From FEB-35 sp050263095 (GTDB lineage Bacteria > Desulfobacterota > Deferrimicrobia > Deferrimicrobiales > Deferrimicrobiaceae), in contig JBLNEW010000080.1 of the NCBI GenBank assembly GCA_050263095.1, positions 1 to 64,000 on the forward strand: a DNA stretch of 64,000 bases. The letters are read 5' to 3'. Below, piece after piece: positions 8,897 to 15,153 of this stretch. Made by a program: the position numbers and the translations under genes. Under the pieces are notes generated by a model. It saw nothing but the letters and a program-made list of their open reading frames with translations, was not told the origin of the DNA and did no database searches. Position 1 is the first letter of the stretch, and the number at the start of each line of letters is the position of its first letter.

Positions 8897-9058
8897 TTAC
8901 AGGTTGGCCGTGATGGATCCAAGGGTGGTCGAGATGCCTCCGCCCAACGCGATAAGGGCTGCGACGGCTGCGACGGCAATCAGCGCCAGTATCAATCCGT
9001 ATTCCGCCAGCGCCTGTCCTTCTTCTTTCTTTACGAAACTTGCGAATTTCTTTAACAT
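8897..9058 (-). CDS. flp: Flp-type major pilin (first gene of the tad operon)
   Basis: A 53-residue Flp prepilin, easily missed because of its size. It starts MLKKFASFVKKEEGQALAEY and continues GLILALIAVAAVAALIALGGG, ending ITANL. The Gly before QALAEYGL is the expected TadV/CpaA cleavage site; Glu and Tyr at mature positions 5 and 6 are conserved in Flp pilins. GGAGG lies upstream of the ATG. As the first gene of the operon with a good ribosome site it is the likely major pilin. The identical GQALAEY core in both pilin genes suggests duplication. Confidence 0.93.
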   Translation of the reverse strand: MLKKFASFVKKEEGQALAEYGLILALIAVAAVAALIALGGGISTTLGSITANL

Positions 9059-9125
9059 GGCACGGTCCTCCTTTGTTATAGGTTGAGCGTCCTTTGTTGC
9101 TCGCCAAAAACCATTGTATCAACCC

Positions 9126-9138
9126 GCCTTAAATAGAC
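9126..9138 (-). repeat. Direct repeat GTCTATTTAAGGC, copy 1
   Basis: Minus-strand GTCTATTTAAGGC, followed after 6 bases by ATACAATGG. The same 13-mer is found 188 bp away at 9314-9326. Its place just upstream of a possible -10 for the pilin operon suggests a regulator site. Confidence 0.6.
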
Positions 9139-9313
9139 TTGTCTTGAGATCACCTCCTTAACTAATTGTTGGCTAAGACTCGTAAAGCGAAAATCGTACC
9201 AAGACCTGTTTCCGTAATTGGGATAAGGTAAACCAGCGAATGAAAGAAGGAAATCTTATTGTCGCGCTAAATAATGCAATTAAAACACATCATATTGCAA
9301 TAACTTGTATATT

Positions 9314-9326
9314 GCCTTAAATAGAC
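9314..9326 (-). repeat. Direct repeat GTCTATTTAAGGC, copy 2
   Basis: An exact second copy of the 13-mer, followed after 3 bases by ATACAA. It may mark a second, upstream promoter of the pilin operon or a second binding site for the same protein. Confidence 0.6.
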
Positions 9327-9552
9327 ACGGCTTTTTGTATTATCAGGAGCGTCTCTCCTTTTCGAAAATGTAAAAGGGATTTTTCTCAAATAACAACTAT
9401 GCCTGAATTGGGGGCAGGCCAAGGAAGCCGGAAAAGCATCGCACCGGGACATGGGTGGGCAGCCCCTGCGGGGGCGGCCCACGCTTGTATCTATATGAAA
9501 CGGCAGCCAGACGCCGACGTCTGTCGGCCGGGATTGCCTTCAAGACGCGGCG

Positions 9553-10017
9553 TCAAGCCGCCTTGGAGAGGTACCGCTCGATCGACTTCATCTGCGCCGC
9601 CCAACCCTCCTCGTGCATCCGGTAGGCTTCCGCGCGGCGCGCGGCCGGGATCCCGTCGAAGCCGGATTCCACGATGGTGAGAGCCGTACCGCCGGCGACC
9701 TCCTCCAGTTCGCATACAACAAGCGTCGGCGGTTCGCCTGAGTAGTCCACGTCCGGGTCCACCGCGTAAGGATGCCAGCGCCACGAGAACAGGCGCTGGG
9801 GCTCGATTTTCTCGATCACGAGCTCGAACGGCAAACCTTCGTAGCCCTTTTCCGTGATAGTCCCTTTCACGGAAGCGCCAGGTGAAAACGAGCCGGCCAG
9901 CTTCACGCCGAACCATGCGCCGAATTCCTCCGCGTCTGTGAGAGCGCGCCAGACGCGCGCGCGTGGGACGCGAAGGATGATCTTCTCCTCCATGCGATCG
10001 GTAATCTTCGTTCCCAT
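9553..10017 (-). CDS. SRPBCC/AHSA1-family protein
   Basis: A 154-residue protein of the START/Bet v1-like superfamily (AHA1 C-terminal type, often annotated as polyketide cyclase or activator of Hsp90 ATPase). The diagnostic pattern is EKIILRVPRARVWRALTDAEEFGAWFGVKL near the N-terminus, then central strands with LVIEKIEPQRLFSWRWHPY and the C-terminal helix with HEEGWAAQMKSIERYLSK. The ATG at 10017 is set by ACGGAGG six bases upstream. The ligand cannot be told from the sequence. The gene is monocistronic, between the tad promoter region and a divergent permease. Confidence 0.88.
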   Translation of the reverse strand: MGTKITDRMEEKIILRVPRARVWRALTDAEEFGAWFGVKLAGSFSPGASVKGTITEKGYEGLPFELVIEKIEPQRLFSWRWHPYAVDPDVDYSGEPPTLVVCELEEVAGGTALTIVESGFDGIPAARRAEAYRMHEEGWAAQMKSIERYLSKAA

Positions 10018-10203
10018 ACACGACCTCCGTCTGCGGTATCTTGTGTTCCAACAAGTACGATGCCCGAGGCGATCCCGACAGTTCCGCCGCCACATCCGTT
10101 TATTTGGCTTCGACCGAAATCCTGCCGCTCCCATAATCCGTAAAGACATCCGCCGGATATTTACTCTAAGATCAGTGTGGACGGATAACGGGGGAGGCCG
10201 CGC

Positions 10204-11505
10204 ATGAAGCGGTACTTCGAGTTCGAACGGCACGGAACAAGCTACCGCAAGGAGACGCTGGCCGGGATCACGACATTTTTGACGATGGCGTACATCATCA
10301 TCGTCAACCCGGCGATCCTCGAAGCGGCCGGCATCCCGAAGGGCCCTTCCATGGTAGCCACGATCCTCTCCGCCGCGTTCGGCACCGTCGTGATGGGCCT
10401 GTACGCAAGGCGTCCCTTCGCCATCGCTCCGTACATGGGGGAGAACGCCTTCATCGCCTTCACCGTGGTCAAGGTCATGGGGTATTCCTGGCAGGCCGCG
10501 CTGGGGGCCGTCTTCATAGCGGGGGTATTGTTCACGCTGCTGACGGTCCTGAAAATCAGGGGATGGCTGGCCGAGGCGCTCCCGCAATCCTTGAAGTTCA
10601 GTTTCGCCGTGGGGATCGGCCTGTTCCTGACGTTCATCGGGCTGAACGAGGCCGGGATCGTCCGGCTGGGCGTCCCGGGGGCGCCTGTGTCCCTTGGCGA
10701 CATGTCGGATGCCCGGTCGCTGCTGGCGCTGTTCTGCCTCTTCGTGATCGTCGTAATGACGATCCGGCGCATACCGGGCGCGATCGTCGCCGGAGTGCTG
10801 GGCACAACCATGTTGTCGTTTCTGTTCGGCGTCACGCCCGCTCCCGCTCGATTGGCCGATTTCCCTCCCGATATACACCCTCTCCTGCTGAAACTCGACC
10901 TGCCGGCGGCCTTGAGCCCGAACTTCTTTCCGGTCATCCTGACCGTGTTCGTCATGGCCTTCGTTGACACGGTGGGCACGCTGATCGGCCTTTCCGCGCG
11001 GGCGGGGCTACTGGACGAGAAGGGGAACCTGCCGGATATCGAGAAACCCATGCTCGCGGACGCCCTGGCCACCACAGCGGCGCCCCTCCTGGGGACGACC
11101 ACCACGGGGGCATTCATAGAATCGGCCGCGGGGATCGAGGAAGGCGGGAGAACCGGGTTCACATCCCTTGTCGTGGCCTTCCTGTTCCTGCTTTCCCTGT
11201 TCTTCGCCCCCTTGCTTACCGCGGTCCCGCCCCACGCCTACGGGGCCGCCCTGATCGTCATCGGCAGCTTCATGATCGCCCCGATAACGAAGATCGACTT
11301 TCAGGATCCCACGGAACTGATCCCCGCTTTCCTTACGATTACCCTGATAAGCTTTACCTACAACATAGGAGTAGGGATGACGGCGGGGATCATCTCCTAC
11401 CCGCTGCTGAAGGTCGTAAGCAGCCGGGGCCGGGAGGTCCCTGCAGGCCTCTGGGTCCTCGCGGCCCTTTCCCTGACCTTTTATGTCTTCTATCCGTACA
11501 GATAG
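10204..11505 (+). CDS. NCS2/AzgA-type purine (adenine/guanine/hypoxanthine) permease
   Basis: A 433-residue inner-membrane nucleobase permease of the AzgA-like branch of NCS2. The N-terminus FERHGTSYRKETLAGITTFLTMAYIIIVNP is a hallmark of this branch, as are APYMGENAFIAFTVV and TVFVMAFVDTVGTLIGLSARAGLL. About 12 hydrophobic helices are seen, and GTTTTGAFIESAAGIEEGGRTG is the conserved substrate-site region. GGGGGAGG stands six bases before the ATG. No purine riboswitch could be made out in the short 5' region. It stands alone, so the exact base transported is unknown. Confidence 0.93.
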   Translation: MKRYFEFERHGTSYRKETLAGITTFLTMAYIIIVNPAILEAAGIPKGPSMVATILSAAFGTVVMGLYARRPFAIAPYMGENAFIAFTVVKVMGYSWQAALGAVFIAGVLFTLLTVLKIRGWLAEALPQSLKFSFAVGIGLFLTFIGLNEAGIVRLGVPGAPVSLGDMSDARSLLALFCLFVIVVMTIRRIPGAIVAGVLGTTMLSFLFGVTPAPARLADFPPDIHPLLLKLDLPAALSPNFFPVILTVFVMAFVDTVGTLIGLSARAGLLDEKGNLPDIEKPMLADALATTAAPLLGTTTTGAFIESAAGIEEGGRTGFTSLVVAFLFLLSLFFAPLLTAVPPHAYGAALIVIGSFMIAPITKIDFQDPTELIPAFLTITLISFTYNIGVGMTAGIISYPLLKVVSSRGREVPAGLWVLAALSLTFYVFYPYR

Positions 11506-11555
11506 ATAATTACCGTCCGGGCGCAGGATCGCCGGATCCGGGCGTGAAAAGGAGC

Positions 11556-11579
11556 ATGGCCGGCTGCGGCGCCGGCCAT
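11556..11579. terminator. Hairpin between convergent genes
   Basis: Arms ATGGCCGGC and GCCGGCCAT form a 9-bp perfect stem with a 6-base loop, sitting between the permease stop and the HAD gene stop. No T-run follows on either strand, so it is terminator-like only by position. Confidence 0.4.
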
Positions 11580-11583
11580 AGCG

Positions 11584-12282
11584 TCACGGGTGCGCACCCG
11601 CCAGCCGAATGTTCGCGAGGGAATCGGTTATGGCATCCGCCTCGCAGAGCTGCTCCGCCGCGTAATTGTTCGTGACCGCCAGCACCGAAAGCCCTGCCCG
11701 TTTCGCGGCCTCCACACCCGCGGGGGTGTCCTCGACGGCCAGGCACTTCCGCGGCGAAGAAAGCATCGACGGGCGCGAAAGGGACAGCATCCGGAAGGCG
11801 AGGACGTAGCCCTCCGGATCGGGCTTGCCTTTCCGGACGTCTTCGGCCGTGACGATATGGAGGAAACAGCGCGCAATTCCGAGCATCGACAGGATCGGTT
11901 CGATGTCGGAACGCAGCGCGCCGCTGCTGATGGCCATGGGGAATCCGGATGCGTGCAGCGATTCGATCGTCTCGACGGTCCCGGGATAGGAGTTGACCCC
12001 GTTCCTTATGATCTCCTGGAATACCCGTGACTTGGCGTCGACCAGCTGCGACAGCTTCCGGTCGTCCAAGGCCAACCCGTGAACGCGAAATGCTTCCCGG
12101 AAAGCGTCCCGGTCGTCGAGCCCCATGTAGAGGTCGACGTATTCCTGCCAGGGAAAGGATATCCCCAGCGGCTCAAGCACCTTCCGGAAGGCATTGCAGT
12201 GCAGCGGCTCGGTGTCGGCGATCACGCCGTCAAAATCGAAAATGACCGCCTCAGGCCTTCGCAGGGTCTGGAGTTCCGCCAT
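11584..12282 (-). CDS. HAD-superfamily phosphatase/phosphoglucomutase-like
   Basis: A 232-residue HAD hydrolase with a helical cap of the beta-phosphoglucomutase/phosphatase type. Motif I is VIFDFDGVIADTEPLH (nucleophile and general acid Asp of DFDGV), motif II is the Ser of AISSGA, motif III the Lys of KGKPDPEGY and motif IV AVEDTPAGVEAAKRAG. The cap lies between residues 25 and 90. Substrate is not determined; phosphoglycolate, beta-phosphoglucose or sugar phosphates are all possible. The start at 12282 has only a weak ribosome site. Confidence 0.88.
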   Translation of the reverse strand: MAELQTLRRPEAVIFDFDGVIADTEPLHCNAFRKVLEPLGISFPWQEYVDLYMGLDDRDAFREAFRVHGLALDDRKLSQLVDAKSRVFQEIIRNGVNSYPGTVETIESLHASGFPMAISSGALRSDIEPILSMLGIARCFLHIVTAEDVRKGKPDPEGYVLAFRMLSLSRPSMLSSPRKCLAVEDTPAGVEAAKRAGLSVLAVTNNYAAEQLCEADAITDSLANIRLAGAHP

Positions 12283-12515
12283 CGCTCGAAAACACCCCCG
12301 AATCGATTTTACCCGTACATGGGAACGCCGCGCCAGCCGCCGGATCGATTCCACTGGCTTTTTCGACGGTGTGGCGCATGAATCCGCAGTTATGGCACAG
12401 TTCGTGAAAAATCTTTTGATCGGTCGCTTTGGGGCAGGCGGAAAGGCCGGAATTCCGGGCTTTGCGCAGTCGCGCAGGAGCTCGAGGATTTCGGAATCTT
12501 CCGCGTGCCGCGGAA

Positions 12516-12530
12516 TGTGTAACTTACACA
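12516..12530. promoter_or_regulatory. Perfect 15-bp palindrome at the ribosome site of the next gene
   Basis: TGTGTAA, C, TTACACA form a perfect palindrome with one central base, ending immediately before GGAGGGATAG and the ATG at 12541. It could be an operator or a small stem that affects ribosome access. The remaining bases between 12283 and 12515 show no gene. Confidence 0.4.
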
Positions 12531-12540
12531 GGAGGGATAG

Positions 12541-12984
12541 ATGAAAACGAGAATTCTTGTCACTCTTGTCCTTCTCCCCATTGCGGGACTTGCCGCGAAC
12601 GCGGCACCCGCGCATGCCGGGGTTGACGTCAACGTCAACCTCGGGCTGCCGGTTGTCATCGAGCAGCCTCCCGAAATGGTCGTCATCCCCCGGTCGAACG
12701 TCTACTTCGCGCCCGGCGTAAGCGTGGACCTTTTCTTCTACGATAACCGCTGGTGGAATCGCCGCGGGGATCGCTGGTACCGGGCCAGCGACTACAACGG
12801 GCCGTGGACGGTCGTGGGGCGGCGGCACGTCCCGGCCCCCGTTTACCGGGTTCCTGCGAACTATCGCACCGTCTACGTCCGCGAGAAGCGCGTTCCTTAC
12901 GGACATTGGAAGAAGAGCCACGGAAACCACGGGGGGAAGCACCACAAAGGGCACGGCGACAGGCGCAGGCACCACGACGATTAG
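12541..12984 (+). CDS. Exported basic protein of unknown function
   Basis: A 147-residue protein with a signal peptide (MKTRILVTLVLLPIAGLAANAAPAHA, AxA cleavage). The mature part is rich in Trp, Tyr and Arg (NRWWNRRGDRWYRASDYNGPWTVV), a pattern seen in small secreted proteins of proteobacteria whose role is not established. The C-terminal 30 residues are dominated by His, Lys and Gly (KKSHGNHGGKHHKGHGDRR), which could bind metal ions or polyanions. GGAGGG precedes the ATG. It stands alone between a HAD gene and glgX on the other strand. Confidence 0.8.
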   Translation: MKTRILVTLVLLPIAGLAANAAPAHAGVDVNVNLGLPVVIEQPPEMVVIPRSNVYFAPGVSVDLFFYDNRWWNRRGDRWYRASDYNGPWTVVGRRHVPAPVYRVPANYRTVYVREKRVPYGHWKKSHGNHGGKHHKGHGDRRRHHDD

Positions 12985-12993
12985 GGAGGAAGT

Positions 12994-15111
12994 CTATCTC
13001 CCCAGCAGAACCACCGTGCTCCTTGGAGCCGCCGGGTAGGAGTTTGCCGGATCGATGGGGACCTCGGTTCCCGGATCGAGGAAATCCTCTTCGCTCGAAA
13101 GGCTTGTGTCTATCACCCGATACCAGGTCATTCCGCCGGGCGGCTGCGGGATCGCGACGACCTGTTTCCGGTAATCGGCGTTCAGGATGAAGAAGAGCAG
13201 GTAGTCGTCCCGGTTCGCCGATCCCTCGCTCCCGTCGAGCTGGTAACAGAGGGTGAGCAGTTCCGGATCGTCCCAGTTCGGCCTCCTCCCGTCCGTCCCG
13301 AACCAGGTGATGTCGTCGATGCCGTTCGCGTCCAGGTCCACGCCGCGGAAGAACTTCCGGCGCTGCAGGATCGGGAATCGGCGGGCGAACGCTATCGTCT
13401 TCCGGAAGAACGCGAGCATGTCCCCGTTTTTCTCCGCCAGAGTCCAGTCGAACCAGCTGATCTCGTTGTCCTGGCAGTATGCGTTGTTGTTCCCCTTCTG
13501 CGAGCGCCGGAACTCGTCCCCGCCGAGGATCATCGGCGTGCCCGATGAGAATACCAGGCTGCAGACGTGATTCTTGATGAGCTGCGCGCGGAGATTGCGG
13601 ATGGCGGGATCGGCCGTCTCGCCCTCCGCGCCGCAGTTCCACGACAGGTTGTCGTTCGTCCCGTCCCGGTTCTCCTCGCCGTTGGCTTCGTTGTGTTTCT
13701 CGTTGTACGAGACGAGGTCGTTCAGGGTGAAGCCGTCGTGGCACGTTATGAAGTTGACGCTGTTGTATGGGCTGCGGCCGTCTTCGCCGTACAGATCGGC
13801 CGAGCCGGTCAGCCGCCACCCCAGGTCGCGCACCTGCCCCGGATCTCCTTTTCCGAAGCGGCGCATCGTGTCACGGAACTTGCCGTTCCACTCCGACCAG
13901 TCGATGGGGAAGTTGCCCACCTGGTACGTCCCCAGGTCCCACGGCTCCGCGATGATCTTGATGCGGTTCAATACCGGATCCTGGGTGACGGCGTCGAAGA
14001 ACGACGCCGAACTGCGAAACATCCCTTCCTCGCGCCCCAGCACCGAGGCGAGGTCGAACCGGAATCCGTCCACGTGCATCGTCCCGACCCAGTACCGCAG
14101 GGAGTCCATGACGAAACGGATGACGTGGGGATGCGCGAGGTTCATGGTGTTTCCGGTTCCCGTGTAGTTATGGTAGTACCGGCGCGGCTCCGACGAGGTC
14201 CCCGTGAGGCAGTAGTACGTCGGATTGTCGACCCCCTTGAAGCATAGCGTGGGGCCCCGCTCGTTCCCTTCCCCGGTGTGGTTGTAGACGACGTCGAGGA
14301 TCACCTCGATCCCCGCCTTGTGGAGCTCCCTGACCAGTGTCTTGAACTCGTTCACCTGGCAGCCCGGGGAACTGCCCGTTCCGTACGACGACTCCGGCGC
14401 GAAGAACCCGATGGAGTTGTACCCCCAATAGTTCGTCAATCCCTTGTTGCGCAGGAAATCCTCGACGTAGAACTCGTGGACCGGCAGGAGCTCCACGGCA
14501 TTGATCCCGAGCGATTTCAGGTAGGGGATCTTCTCGATGAATCCCAGGTACGTTCCCGGATGTTTCACCCCGGAGGACGGATGCGCCGTAAACCCCTTGA
14601 GATGGACCTCGTAGACGAGAAGCTTTTCGAGGTCATAGTCCGGGGGTACGTCCCCCTGCCAGTCGAACGCGTCGTCGACGACTATCGACTTGGGGACGAT
14701 CCGCGTGTTGTCCCGCTCGTCCCGGGAGAGGTCGGCCGCCGGGTCTTCCGGATTATAGGAGAGCAGCAAATTGTCCTTATTGGCGAACTTGCCGGTGAGC
14801 GCCTTCGCGTAGGGGTCGATCAAAAGCTTGTTATCGTTGAAACGCATCCCGTACGCCGGGTTGTGCTCCCCCCGGATCTTGTAACCGTAAAGCTGGCCGG
14901 CGGAAAGCCCCGAGACGTGGGCATACCAGATATACTTCGCCTGGTTCTCAAGGCGGATGACGTCCGTGCGATCGCCATCGGGGTTGTCGAACAGCAGGAG
15001 ACAGACCTCGCGGGCGTTCTGCGAGTAGATGGCGAAGTTGACGCCGTCCTTCGTCTGCGTCGCGCCAAGAGGGTAATATTTCCCTTCCGTTACCTTCAGC
15101 TTAGTCGTCAT
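12994..15111 (-). CDS. glgX: Glycogen debranching enzyme GlgX (GH13 isoamylase type)
   Basis: The 705-residue length and order fit GlgX, which hydrolyses alpha-1,6 branches of glycogen phosphorylase-limit dextrin. An N-terminal CBM48 module (about 1-130; YPLGATQTKDGVNFAIYSQNA) precedes the catalytic barrel. The nucleophile is the Asp of HVDGFRFDLA, the acid the Glu of KIIAEPWDLG, and the third Asp lies in NFITCHDGFTLNDLVSYN. GGDEFRRSQKGNNNAYCQDN is typical of this family. It is not clustered with glgA, glgC or glgP; glgB lies 41 kb away on the other strand. Confidence 0.95.
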   Translation of the reverse strand: MTTKLKVTEGKYYPLGATQTKDGVNFAIYSQNAREVCLLLFDNPDGDRTDVIRLENQAKYIWYAHVSGLSAGQLYGYKIRGEHNPAYGMRFNDNKLLIDPYAKALTGKFANKDNLLLSYNPEDPAADLSRDERDNTRIVPKSIVVDDAFDWQGDVPPDYDLEKLLVYEVHLKGFTAHPSSGVKHPGTYLGFIEKIPYLKSLGINAVELLPVHEFYVEDFLRNKGLTNYWGYNSIGFFAPESSYGTGSSPGCQVNEFKTLVRELHKAGIEVILDVVYNHTGEGNERGPTLCFKGVDNPTYYCLTGTSSEPRRYYHNYTGTGNTMNLAHPHVIRFVMDSLRYWVGTMHVDGFRFDLASVLGREEGMFRSSASFFDAVTQDPVLNRIKIIAEPWDLGTYQVGNFPIDWSEWNGKFRDTMRRFGKGDPGQVRDLGWRLTGSADLYGEDGRSPYNSVNFITCHDGFTLNDLVSYNEKHNEANGEENRDGTNDNLSWNCGAEGETADPAIRNLRAQLIKNHVCSLVFSSGTPMILGGDEFRRSQKGNNNAYCQDNEISWFDWTLAEKNGDMLAFFRKTIAFARRFPILQRRKFFRGVDLDANGIDDITWFGTDGRRPNWDDPELLTLCYQLDGSEGSANRDDYLLFFILNADYRKQVVAIPQPPGGMTWYRVIDTSLSSEEDFLDPGTEVPIDPANSYPAAPRSTVVLLGR

Positions 15112-15153
15112 ATATCATGCCCGTCCGGGCCTGCTTCCCGCCGGCAGGCTCTT

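Larger units (their letters stand above)
9059..9552 (-). promoter_or_regulatory. Upstream control region of the flp-tad operon
   Basis: This 494-bp stretch holds no convincing gene and is clearly more AT rich than its surroundings over about 9100-9400. A 13-bp direct repeat, on the minus strand GTCTATTTAAGGC, occurs at 9126-9138 and 9314-9326. Each copy is followed 3 or 6 bases later by ATACAA, a possible -10 region (TACAAT at 9113-9118). A 12-base perfect Shine-Dalgarno string (minus strand AAGGAGGTGATC, 9148-9159) stands between them without a start at normal distance. A GC hairpin at 9455-9482 lies towards the end of the neighbouring SRPBCC gene and may end its transcript. Confidence 0.55.

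Noticed and set aside
9147..9160. Fragment of a 16S rRNA gene end (plus strand GATCACCTCCTT)
   Set aside because: Only 12 bases match the 16S 3' tail and nothing of the preceding helix is present; it is simply a Shine-Dalgarno string on the minus strand.
9267..9482. 71-codon frame in the pilin control region
   Set aside because: No ribosome site, runs through the AT-rich promoter island and the repeats, and resembles no protein family.
12194..12544. 116-codon plus-strand frame before the exported basic protein
   Set aside because: It overlaps the start of the HAD gene on the other strand and the ribosome site of the next gene; no family features.
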